From the NCBI GenBank assembly GCA_031257655.1, contig JAIROF010000063.1, forward strand, positions 1 to 12,730: a stretch of DNA of 12,730 nt, given 5' to 3'. The translations under genes were made by a program, and so were the position numbers. This document shows, one piece after another, positions 1-6,781 of this stretch (its first letter is position 1; the number at the start of each line of letters is the position of its first letter). Source of the stretch: Prevotellaceae bacterium (lineage in GTDB: Bacteria > Bacteroidota > Bacteroidia > Bacteroidales > UBA932). Under the pieces are notes generated by a model that made no database searches, was not told where the DNA came from, and saw nothing but the letters and a program-made list of their open reading frames with translations.

Positions 1-119
1 TCAAAGACCGCAAAGGCAGAGCGCTATCGTACGAAGAGATAGCGCATTACCAAAAGATAATCTTTGCGCTGAGCGAAACGGATAAGATAATGAAAAAGAT
101 AGAGCTAATTAGCATATAA
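1..119 (+). CDS. C-terminal end of a gene, possibly an N6-adenine DNA methylase / type ISP-like restriction protein (partial)
   Basis: An open frame entering from the left edge (codons from base 3) ends at TAA 117-119 and encodes 38 residues. They read KDRKGRALSYEEIAHYQK, then a helical, charged stretch containing ALSETDKIMKKIEL. The pattern G-R-x-L-S-x-E-E-I-x-H-Y-x-K-I-I-x-A-L-x-E-T-x-x-x-M-K-x-I resembles, from memory, the extreme C-terminus of large N6-adenine methylase or type ISP restriction enzymes. This was not checked by a search and is too short to be firm. The stop lies 13 bp before the leuB start, so the two could be co-transcribed. A different protein family ending in a similar helix cannot be excluded. 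That this is a real gene end is fairly likely; the assignment is tentative. Confidence 0.45.
   Translation, partial: KDRKGRALSYEEIAHYQKIIFALSETDKIMKKIELISI
21..45. repeat. Perfect 8-bp inverted repeat (GCGCTATC / GATAGCGC)
   Basis: The arms at 21-28 and 38-45 are exact reverse complements separated by 9 bases. The repeat lies inside the coding end of the upstream gene (codons for RALSYEEIA), so it may be coincidental. It is too far from the stop codon, and lacks a T-run, to be an ordinary terminator. Confidence 0.4.
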
Positions 120-132
120 AAACAACATACAC

Positions 133-1182
133 ATGAAAAAAATAGCCATTCTTTCCGGCGACGGCGTAGGGCCGGAGGTAGCTGCCGAAGCCCTGAAGGT
201 GCTGCAAGCCGTTGATAAAAAGTACGGTATCGGTTTTGAGTTCAAGCATGAGCTGATAGGCGCTTGCGCCATCGACGCTACAGGCGACCCGCTGCCTCCC
301 GCTACGGTGGAGCGCTGCCAACGCTCCGACGCCGTGCTGCTCGGCGCTGTGGGGCATCCCCGCTTTGATAACGACCCGGCAGCAAAGGTAAGACCTGAGC
401 AGGGCTTGCTCAAAATTCGCAAAACCCTGGGATTATACGCCAATATTAGGCCGATAAAATCTTATAAATCGCTTTATAAAGCATCGCCGCTTAAAGAATC
501 GCTTATAGCAAATGTGGATTTTGTGGTGTTTCGTGAGCTCACGGGAGGAATATACTTTGGCGAAAAAGGTCGCAGGTGCGGCGGCAGCGAGGCTTTTGAT
601 GTTTGCGCGTATAGCGTTGAGGAGGTGGAGCGCATTGCGCGATTGGCGTTTGCTGCTGCCCAAAACCGGCGAAAACATTTAACGCTGGTGGATAAGGCTA
701 ACGTGCTGGAAACATCGCGGCTATGGCGAGAGATTGCAGGTAAAACTTCAAAAGATTTTCCGGATGTGAAGTTCGATAGCATGTTTGTAGATAATGCCGC
801 CATGAAAATAGTTCAGCAGCCGGCATTTTTTGATGTGATACTCACCGAAAACATGTTTGGCGACATTCTCACCGACGAGGCTTCGGCCATTACCGGCTCT
901 ATCGGGGTGCTGCCCTCCGCCTCCGTTGGCAGCGGAGTGGCGCTGTTTGAGCCTATTCATGGCTCTTTTCCCGAAGGGGCGGGCAAGGGAATTGCCAACC
1001 CGATGGCCGCTATTTTGTCGGCCGCCATGATGCTGGACTACCTGGGCTGCCCGGAGGCGGCGCAGGAGGTGCAGGCGGCGGTGGAGCTTGCGCTAAAAAA
1101 TGGCGTCGCTACGCCCGAAATCAGTAAGGATAGCGCCGTATCGACAGGAGAAGTGGGGGATTTTATTGCCGGGAATATTTAG
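133..1182 (+). CDS. leuB: 3-isopropylmalate dehydrogenase LeuB
   Basis: This enzyme of leucine biosynthesis oxidatively decarboxylates (2R,3S)-3-isopropylmalate to 4-methyl-2-oxopentanoate, using NAD and a divalent metal in the cytosol. The 349 residues match the usual family length. Visible landmarks are GDGVGPEV (9-16), substrate-binding arginines R96, R106 and R134, the RELTGGIYFGE segment with catalytic Y141, and DKANVLETSRLWRE with K188. The metal-binding aspartates are D220 (in FVDNAAM), D244 and D248 (in GDILTDEA). The cofactor loop EPIHGSFPEGAGKGIANP (273-290) has Glu281 where many NAD-dependent homologues have Asp. The ATG at 133 puts the first beta strand (KKIAILSGDG) at the N-terminus, as expected; there is no clear Shine-Dalgarno sequence, usual for Bacteroidetes. 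No other leu genes are in the window: leuB sits between a possible restriction-gene tail and a restriction-modification gene. Related beta-decarboxylating dehydrogenases (tartrate, isocitrate, homoisocitrate) are less likely given the arginine pattern. Confidence 0.95.
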   Translation: MKKIAILSGDGVGPEVAAEALKVLQAVDKKYGIGFEFKHELIGACAIDATGDPLPPATVERCQRSDAVLLGAVGHPRFDNDPAAKVRPEQGLLKIRKTLGLYANIRPIKSYKSLYKASPLKESLIANVDFVVFRELTGGIYFGEKGRRCGGSEAFDVCAYSVEEVERIARLAFAAAQNRRKHLTLVDKANVLETSRLWREIAGKTSKDFPDVKFDSMFVDNAAMKIVQQPAFFDVILTENMFGDILTDEASAITGSIGVLPSASVGSGVALFEPIHGSFPEGAGKGIANPMAAILSAAMMLDYLGCPEAAQEVQAAVELALKNGVATPEISKDSAVSTGEVGDFIAGNI

Positions 1183-1230
1183 CGTAAACCGCTGTGCCGA
1201 GCAAAATGTTTGAGCAAAGCTATGGAACAA

Positions 1231-1239
1231 TTTTTTTTT
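1231..1239 (+). repeat. T9 homopolymer upstream of the restriction-modification gene
   Basis: Nine consecutive T residues lie 21 bp before the ATG of the 1261-4341 gene, in a 78-bp gap. No GC-rich stem directly precedes the tract, so it does not look like an intrinsic terminator of leuB. A degenerate Bacteroidetes -7-like element (AATGTTTG, 1205-1212; consensus TAnnTTTG) lies just upstream without a convincing -33 partner. The tract would then fall in the 5' leader. A regulatory role is inference only. Confidence 0.35.
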
Positions 1240-1260
1240 GAGTAAATAAACGAGCCGCTT

Positions 1261-4200
1261 ATGTCCACACACGCCATCCACCTCTACCGCGCCGAGGTCG
1301 AAAAAACTATCCGCTTTGGAGGCGCCAAAAAGGAAACCGCCATCCGCAACGCCTTTTACAACCTGCTGAGCGACTACGCAAAGCAGCGCGGGTTGGCGAT
1401 GGTTGCCGAGCTAAGCATTAAAACGGCGGGTGGGAAAACCGTTACGCCCGACGGGACGCTCAAAGACAGCCTCCGGCAAGACTGGGGCTACTGGGAAAGC
1501 AAAGATGAAGCCGACAACCTTGACGAAGAAATCGAAAAAAAATTCGCCAAGGGCTACCCGAAAAGCAACATCCTGTTTGAAGACAGCCGCACGGCGGTGC
1601 TGATACAGAACGGCGGAGAAGCCCTGCGCTGCAGCATGGGCGACGAAAACGCCCTGCACCTTCTGCTGACAGCGTTTTTTTCCTTTGAGCGCCCCGAAGT
1701 GCAGAGCTTCCGCAAGGCCATTGAGCTGTTTAAGGAAGATATTCCGGAGGTGACGGAGGCTATACGGAAAATCATCATGGAGGCAGAAGCCGAAAATAGG
1801 CCGTTTATCGAAGCATCGTTGAATTTTTTGAGCCTTTGCCGGGCAAGCATCAACCCGGCTGTTACGAAAAGCGATGTCCGCGAAATGATTATCCAGCATA
1901 TCCTGACGGAAGATATTTTCAACACCATTTTCGGCGAGACGCAGCTCCACCGCGAAAATAGCGTTGCCCGCGAGCTCGAAAAGGTTATCGCCACGTTTTT
2001 TACCAGCAGCATACGCAGGGAAGCCTTGCGGAGCATTAAGCGCTACTACGACGCCATTAACGCCGCCGCTGCGGGAATTGCCGACCATCACGAAAAGCAG
2101 AAGTTCCTGAAAGTAGTGTGCGAAACCTTTTACAAAAGCTACAACCCCAAAGCCGCCGACCGCCTGGGGGTGGTTTACACGCCCAACGAAATAGTGCGGT
2201 TTATGATTGAAAGCGCCGATTACCTGCTGCACAAGCATTTCGGCAGGTGTCTGGAAGACCCTGACGTTGAAATACTTGACCCGGCAACGGGCACGGGTAC
2301 CTTTGTTTGCGACCTGATAGACTACATCCGCAAGGAAAAGCTGGAGTACAAGTACCGGAACGAAATTCACGCCAACGAGGTGGCCATACTGCCCTACTAC
2401 ATCAGCAACCTCAACATCGAATATACCTATGCGCAAAAGATGGGCCGCTACGCCGAATTTGAAAACCTTTGCTTTGTGGACACGCTCGACAACACCGGCT
2501 ACCTGTACGCGGGGAAGCAAATGAATTTGTTTTCGGAGGAGAATGCGCAGCGCATCAAAAATCAGAATGAGAAGAAAATAGCCGTCATCATCGGCAATCC
2601 GCCCTACAACGCCAACCAGGCCAACGAAAACGACAACAACAAAAACCGCGAATACCCGGAAATAGACAAGCGCATTAAGGATACATTTATCCAGTACAGC
2701 ACGGCGCAGAAAACCAAAGTCTACGACATGTACGCCCGGTTTTACCGCTGGGCAATAGATAGAGTCGATAGAAATGGAATAATAGCCTTTGTGTCGAACA
2801 GCTCATTTATTGATAGTAAAACCTTTGATGGTTTTAGAAAAGTTTTGAGCCAAGAATTTGATAGCGCTTATATTATCAATTTGAAAGGTAATGCGCGAAC
2901 AAGTGGCGAGCGAAGAAGACAAGAAGGCGGTAATATATTTCATGACCAGATAAGAGTTGGGGTGGCCATTACGTTCTTGGTAAAAAAGCAAAATCGCGAT
3001 AACGCGGCCTGCAAAATCCACTACGTTGCGCTGGACGATTTTTGGCGAAAAGAGCAGAAGCTGCAATGGCTCAACGAAAATTCTTTGAAAGAATTAATGA
3101 ATAAGTTTGAAATCATCCGCCCCGACAAAAACAATAGCTGGGTAAACATAGCGGATAATGATTTTGGCAGCTTGCTGCCGCTATGCAGCAAAGATGTGAA
3201 GTTAGGGCAAAGTAAGGAAGCGCTGTTTGAGCTGTTTTCTAATGGGATTGTTACGGCTCGTGATGAATGGAGCTTTGATTACTCAATGAAGAATTTAGTT
3301 AATAAATCCAAGTATTTCATTCAATTTTACAATGCTGAAGTAGCTCGTTGGGCTAAATCGGATAAACAAATTCCATTACCTGACTTTGTTGATAGAACCA
3401 TCAAGTGGACAGTAGAATTAGAAAGCCATATTGCCAGAAAACATTTACTCTCTTTTGGCAAGCATAATATCATTCGGTCAAGCTACAGGCCATTTGTGAA
3501 AATGAGCTTATACTTTGATAAAATATTCACGCATAGAATATATCAGCATAAGAGTATATTTGGCATTATACCGTCCTATCAGAATAGCGTAATTTGTTTT
3601 TCCGGATTATCATTCTCGAAGCCATTTTCATCGTTAGCCGTAAATAATGTTTTTTCATTTGACTTATTGGAGAAGACCCAGTGCCTCCCCCTCTACCGCT
3701 ACGACAAGAGCGGCCGCCGCATAGAAAACATCACCGACTGGGGATGGGCGCAATTCGTAAATCGCTATAGCGACAGCACGATTACAAAGCAAGCAATTTT
3801 CTACTACGTCTACGCCGTGCTCCACCATCCCGCCTACCGTAAAAAATACGAGCTGAACCTGAAGCGCGAATTTCCCCGCCTGCCGTTTTACGATGATTTC
3901 CACCAGTGGGCAAAGTGGGGAGAGCGCCTGATGAATTTGCACATCGGCTACGAAAATGCAGCGCCATATCCCCTGCAAGTTGCTACCGCAGCCGACATTA
4001 AAGCGCTACCCAAGCCCAAGCTAAAGGCAGACAAAGAAGCCGGCATTATCGTGCTCGACGAAATTACCCGGCTGAGCGGTATTCCCGCCAAAGCGTGGGA
4101 TTACAAGCTGGGCAACCGCAGCGCCCTGGAGTGGATTCTCGACCAGCATCAGGAAAAAAAGCCCAAAGACCCCACCATTGCCCAAAAGTTCAACGCTTAC

Positions 4201-4341
4201 CGGCTTGCCGATTACAAGGAGCAGCTCATCGTTTTGCTGAAGCAGGTTTGTACCGTCAGCGTAGAAACGATGAGCGTTATTGGAGAAATGGAGCGGGCTA
4301 CTGGAGAAGTGGAGCGGCAGCCGCAACCCAACCCGGAATAA
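1261..4341 (+). CDS. Single-chain restriction-modification enzyme, type ISP / IIG-like (nuclease + N6-adenine methylase + specificity domain, no helicase)
   Basis: A 1026-residue protein expected to methylate adenine in a specific DNA sequence and cut unmodified DNA. The N-terminal part carries a PD-(D/E)XK-like signature, D64 (in TPDGTLKD) and E79-S-K81 (in GYWESKDE), the probable nuclease site. A helical linker (about 130-290) follows. The methylase core has motif I DPATGTGTF (340-348), motif IV NPPY (446-449), a GIIAFVSNSSF strand, and a GNARTSGERRRQEGGNIF segment (543-560) typical of type ISP methylases. The C-terminal half, including LKREFPRLPFYDDFHQWAKW and the following LMNLHIGYE, resembles the LlaBIII-type specificity domain. 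Classical type ISP enzymes are about 1,500-1,600 residues with a translocase between nuclease and methylase. That module is absent here, so a type IIG mode of cutting near the site is more likely. Base composition drops sharply between about 2755 and 3665 (residues about 499-802), suggesting exchange of the specificity region. No separate S, M or R gene accompanies it. No recognition sequence can be read from the protein. Confidence 0.88.
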   Translation: MSTHAIHLYRAEVEKTIRFGGAKKETAIRNAFYNLLSDYAKQRGLAMVAELSIKTAGGKTVTPDGTLKDSLRQDWGYWESKDEADNLDEEIEKKFAKGYPKSNILFEDSRTAVLIQNGGEALRCSMGDENALHLLLTAFFSFERPEVQSFRKAIELFKEDIPEVTEAIRKIIMEAEAENRPFIEASLNFLSLCRASINPAVTKSDVREMIIQHILTEDIFNTIFGETQLHRENSVARELEKVIATFFTSSIRREALRSIKRYYDAINAAAAGIADHHEKQKFLKVVCETFYKSYNPKAADRLGVVYTPNEIVRFMIESADYLLHKHFGRCLEDPDVEILDPATGTGTFVCDLIDYIRKEKLEYKYRNEIHANEVAILPYYISNLNIEYTYAQKMGRYAEFENLCFVDTLDNTGYLYAGKQMNLFSEENAQRIKNQNEKKIAVIIGNPPYNANQANENDNNKNREYPEIDKRIKDTFIQYSTAQKTKVYDMYARFYRWAIDRVDRNGIIAFVSNSSFIDSKTFDGFRKVLSQEFDSAYIINLKGNARTSGERRRQEGGNIFHDQIRVGVAITFLVKKQNRDNAACKIHYVALDDFWRKEQKLQWLNENSLKELMNKFEIIRPDKNNSWVNIADNDFGSLLPLCSKDVKLGQSKEALFELFSNGIVTARDEWSFDYSMKNLVNKSKYFIQFYNAEVARWAKSDKQIPLPDFVDRTIKWTVELESHIARKHLLSFGKHNIIRSSYRPFVKMSLYFDKIFTHRIYQHKSIFGIIPSYQNSVICFSGLSFSKPFSSLAVNNVFSFDLLEKTQCLPLYRYDKSGRRIENITDWGWAQFVNRYSDSTITKQAIFYYVYAVLHHPAYRKKYELNLKREFPRLPFYDDFHQWAKWGERLMNLHIGYENAAPYPLQVATAADIKALPKPKLKADKEAGIIVLDEITRLSGIPAKAWDYKLGNRSALEWILDQHQEKKPKDPTIAQKFNAYRLADYKEQLIVLLKQVCTVSVETMSVIGEMERATGEVERQPQPNPE

Positions 4342-4365
4342 TGATTAAAAAAATGGTAAAAAATC

Positions 4366-4394
4366 TTTTTCCCCCACGAAAAATGCTAACTTTG
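4366..4394 (+). promoter_or_regulatory. Probable Bacteroidetes-type promoter of mutA
   Basis: TAACTTTG at 4387-4394 matches the Bacteroidetes housekeeping -7 consensus TAnnTTTG exactly. A T-run at 4366-4370, 17-20 bp upstream, is a partial match to the -33 element (TTTG). Transcription would begin near 4400, giving a leader of about 60 bases that is AT-rich and lacks a close Shine-Dalgarno sequence (an AGGA at 4441-4444 is 17 bases from the ATG). The element begins 25 bp after the stop of the restriction gene, so mutA probably does not depend on that gene for transcription. Confidence 0.6.
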
Positions 4395-4461
4395 CATTTT
4401 CTATGTTGACAAAAAAATTTATACCAGACGTATTTACAACAGGAACTTTTAAATAACAACC

Positions 4462-6342
4462 ATGTCGAACAAAAAACTGTTTGCTGAATTTCCACCGGTA
4501 TCGACCGAGCAGTGGGAAGAAGTGATTACCAAAGACCTCAAAGGTGCGGACTACGGCAAGAAGCTGGTTTGGAAAACCGCCGAGGGCATCGCCGTGCGCC
4601 CCTACTACCGCGCCGAAGACCTCCGGCAGGTGAAGCACGCGGACGCTCAGGTTGGCGCGTTCCCCTACGTGCGCGGCGCTAAGGGCGACAACCGGTGGCT
4701 GGTGCGGCAAACCTACTGCGCCTGTACCGATAAGGAAAAGGCTAACGCCCAAGCCCTCGATGGGCTGATGAAGGGCGTAAATTCGCTGGGCTTTTGCTTT
4801 AAGGGCAAGCTGAGCGACGACGATTTGGAAATTTTGCTGAAGGGTATTTACCTCGACGCCGTGGAGGTTAACTTTGTAGGCTGCACTTGTAGCGGAACGG
4901 GGCTTACCCAAAAGCTGGCGGCTTACGCCCAAAAAGCCGGCGCCAGGCTCGACGAGGTAGCAGCCTCCATCGACGCCGACCCGCTGCGCGAAATGACCAC
5001 CACGGGCGTTCTTGCCGACGACGCTTTTGACCGGCAAAAGAATGCCGTTGTTGCCGCCGCAGCGCTGAAGCGCCTGCGCAACGTGGGCGTGTCGGGGGCG
5101 GCTATTCACAACGCCGGCGGCACCGCCGTGCAGGAGCTGGCGTTTGCGCTGAGCATGGGCAACGAATACCTTGCGCAGCTCACCGACCGGGGCCTTGCGG
5201 TAGACGAAGTAGCCCCCCGCCTGAAGTTTACCTTTGCCGTTGGCGCCAGCTACTTTATCGAAATTGCCAAAATCCGCGCCGCGCGTATGCTGTGGGCAAA
5301 CGTTGTGAGCGCCTACAGGCCGGAAAAAAGCTGCGCCGGGCAAATGAAAATTCACGCCGTTACCAGCGCATGGAACCAAACCGCCTACGACGCCTACGTG
5401 AACATGCTGCGCGGAACAACCGAAGCCATGAGCGCTGCCGTGGCCGGCGTAGATTCGCTGGAGGTGCTCCGCTTCGACAAGGCGTTCAGGGCGCCAAGCG
5501 AATTTTCCAACCGCATTGCCCGCAACACGCAGGCCCTCCTCAAGGAGGAGGCGCACTTTGACCAGGTGGCCGACCCTGCCGCCGGGTCGTACTACATAGA
5601 AACGCTGACGCAAAGCATTGCCGAGGAGGCGTGGAAGCTGTTCAAGCTGGTGGAGGAAAAGGGCGGATACGTGGCGGCCTTCAAAGCCGGATTTATTCAG
5701 GAGCAGGTTAAGGCGTCGGCAAAAAAGCACGACGGAAACATTGCCACCCGCCGCGAAATCCTGCTGGGCACCAACCAGTACCCCAACTTTAGCGAAACGC
5801 TGGACGAGGCGGTGCGCACCTCGCTTGCCGCCGGAGCAAAAGAAGCCGCGCCCGCCTGCTGCTGCTGCAACGACGACCAGCCTGCGCCGGTGGGCGAGCC
5901 GCTGAAACCCTACCGCGGCGCACAGGCCTTTGAGGCGCTGCGGCTCAAAACCGAAAAAAGCGGCAAGCAGCCGCAGGCGTTCATGCTCACCTTTGGCAAC
6001 CTCGCCATGTGCCGCGCGCGCGCGCAGTTTGCCAGCAACTTCTTTGCCGTGGCCGGCTTTAAGGTGACGGACAACAACTGCTTTGCCAACGTGGACGAGG
6101 GCGCCCTTGCCGCCCTTGCCGCCAGCGCCGACATCGTGGTGGCCTGCTCCTCGGACGACGAGTACGCAGAAGGCGCGCCCGCCATCGCCGAAAAGCTGGG
6201 CGGGAAGGGCATCCTCGTGGTGGCCGGCGAGCCCGCCTGCAAAGAAGCGCTGCAGGAAAAGGGCATTTCGCACTTCATTAGCGCGCGAAGCAACGTGCTG
6301 GAAACCCTGAAGGAATACCAAAAAGAGCTGGGCATAGCGTAG
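4462..6342 (+). CDS. mutA: Methylmalonyl-CoA mutase, small (beta) subunit MutA
   Basis: Non-catalytic partner of the MutB subunit in the adenosylcobalamin-dependent mutase that interconverts (R)-methylmalonyl-CoA and succinyl-CoA, part of the propionate-forming route in Bacteroidetes. The 626 residues fit the usual small-subunit size (about 610-640). The first ~450 residues form the TIM-barrel part (start FPPVSTEQWEEVITKDLKGA; later GVSGAAIHNAGGTAVQELAF and DPAAGSYYIETLTQ). A linker (about 455-500) with four consecutive cysteines (466-469) leads to a flavodoxin-like C-terminal domain. That domain begins at FMLTFGN (507-513) and lacks the cobalamin-binding DxHxxG motif, as expected for the small subunit. 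Strong promoter-like elements lie upstream. Oddly, mutB does not follow: after the stop comes AT-rich sequence, a tiny gene and a convergent gene. A MutB, isobutyryl-CoA mutase or MCM-fusion identity is unlikely because of the missing B12 motif. Confidence 0.93.
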   Translation: MSNKKLFAEFPPVSTEQWEEVITKDLKGADYGKKLVWKTAEGIAVRPYYRAEDLRQVKHADAQVGAFPYVRGAKGDNRWLVRQTYCACTDKEKANAQALDGLMKGVNSLGFCFKGKLSDDDLEILLKGIYLDAVEVNFVGCTCSGTGLTQKLAAYAQKAGARLDEVAASIDADPLREMTTTGVLADDAFDRQKNAVVAAAALKRLRNVGVSGAAIHNAGGTAVQELAFALSMGNEYLAQLTDRGLAVDEVAPRLKFTFAVGASYFIEIAKIRAARMLWANVVSAYRPEKSCAGQMKIHAVTSAWNQTAYDAYVNMLRGTTEAMSAAVAGVDSLEVLRFDKAFRAPSEFSNRIARNTQALLKEEAHFDQVADPAAGSYYIETLTQSIAEEAWKLFKLVEEKGGYVAAFKAGFIQEQVKASAKKHDGNIATRREILLGTNQYPNFSETLDEAVRTSLAAGAKEAAPACCCCNDDQPAPVGEPLKPYRGAQAFEALRLKTEKSGKQPQAFMLTFGNLAMCRARAQFASNFFAVAGFKVTDNNCFANVDEGALAALAASADIVVACSSDDEYAEGAPAIAEKLGGKGILVVAGEPACKEALQEKGISHFISARSNVLETLKEYQKELGIA

Positions 6343-6432
6343 CTGCAAATTGAAAAATACCGCTTGGCTTCACTAAATTGCTGAACTTAAAATTCTGAAC
6401 GTCAACTTGTAGCGCTATATAGCTGCAAATTG
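6340..6432. repeat. 13-bp direct repeat TAGCTGCAAATTG flanking an 80-bp period
   Basis: The same 13 bases occur at 6340-6352, starting with the mutA stop codon, and at 6420-6432. The stretches after both copies share looser similarity (for example ctaaattgctgaac versus ctaaatttttgatag). This suggests a decayed tandem duplication of about 80 bp just downstream of mutA. No transposase or longer terminal repeat is seen. Confidence 0.5.
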
Positions 6433-6509
6433 GAAGTAACAAGTTTAAAATGCTAAATTTTTGATAGCCAACGTGTGAATAAAAAATAATATGCTATGCT
6501 ATAAGGCAC

Positions 6510-6554
6510 TTGAAAAAATTTGTGGAATGATGTATATACTTTAAAATAAGGAGG
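6510..6554 (+). promoter_or_regulatory. Possible promoter and strong Shine-Dalgarno sequence of the 73-codon gene
   Basis: AAGGAGG at 6548-6554 sits five bases before the ATG at 6560, an almost ideal Shine-Dalgarno sequence and spacing. Upstream, TATACT (6535-6540) with TTGAAA (6510-6515) 19 bp before it resembles a sigma70-type promoter. TTTG at 6519-6522 is a weaker Bacteroidetes -33-like alternative. The ribosome binding site is convincing and decides the start; the promoter is tentative. It contrasts with the SD-less leaders of leuB and mutA. Confidence 0.5.
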
Positions 6555-6559
6555 AAACA

Positions 6560-6781
6560 ATGGAAAGTATAATAATAGACAAGGAAATATTACCGGAGCC
6601 AATAATTTCATATTTTCGCGCAGAGAAAATCAAAATTTTTGAAGAAAATGGCAATGTAATATTTTCTCCAATTGATAACAAGCCGAATTTGGATGAATTA
6701 GTCGGGATGTTCTCGGATGGAAAGCTATCAAGCGAAAATTTTATCAAACAGAAATTAATTGAGAAGGAGCTGGAAAGTTGA
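6560..6781 (+). CDS. Small AT-rich gene, antitoxin-like hypothetical protein (73 aa)
   Basis: Encodes a 73-residue acidic and lysine-rich protein beginning MESIIIDKEILPEPIISYF. It continues with a beta-like stretch IKIFEENGNVIFSPI (24-38) and ends in a charged helical tail with GMFSDGKLSSENFIKQK (49-65) followed by EKELES. A short beta segment followed by an M-(F/Y)-S/A-D-G-K-L-S-x-x-x-F-x-x-x-K tail resembles small antitoxins of the AbrB/VapB kind that precede PIN-domain toxins. This is recalled family resemblance, not a search result. No toxin follows: the overlapping TTG frame at 6778 stops after seven codons, and nothing long is open before 7055. GC content is very low (15 G/C in bases 6601-6660) compared with mutA (43 of 60 at 6121-6180), so recent acquisition is plausible. 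The real-gene call rests on the perfect ribosome binding site. Function is uncertain. Confidence 0.6.
   Translation: MESIIIDKEILPEPIISYFRAEKIKIFEENGNVIFSPIDNKPNLDELVGMFSDGKLSSENFIKQKLIEKELES

Noticed and set aside
1199..1239. Intrinsic terminator for leuB ending in the T9 tract
   Set aside because: The bases before the T-run contain a direct repeat of GAGCAAA but no stable stem adjacent to the Ts.
1411..2520. A 369-codon antisense frame within the restriction-modification gene
   Set aside because: The plus strand shows clear nuclease and methylase motifs. The antisense frame stops where codon usage becomes AT-rich, as expected for a shadow.
4095..4409. An overlapping 104-codon frame across the end of the restriction gene
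   Set aside because: It overlaps the well-supported C-terminus in another frame, runs through the mutA promoter, and shows no recognisable protein features.
4345..6348. A 667-codon open frame antisense to the whole of mutA
   Set aside because: It mirrors a GC-rich, codon-biased gene. Its translation is low-complexity and unlike any protein I recognise, while the plus strand encodes an unmistakable MutA.
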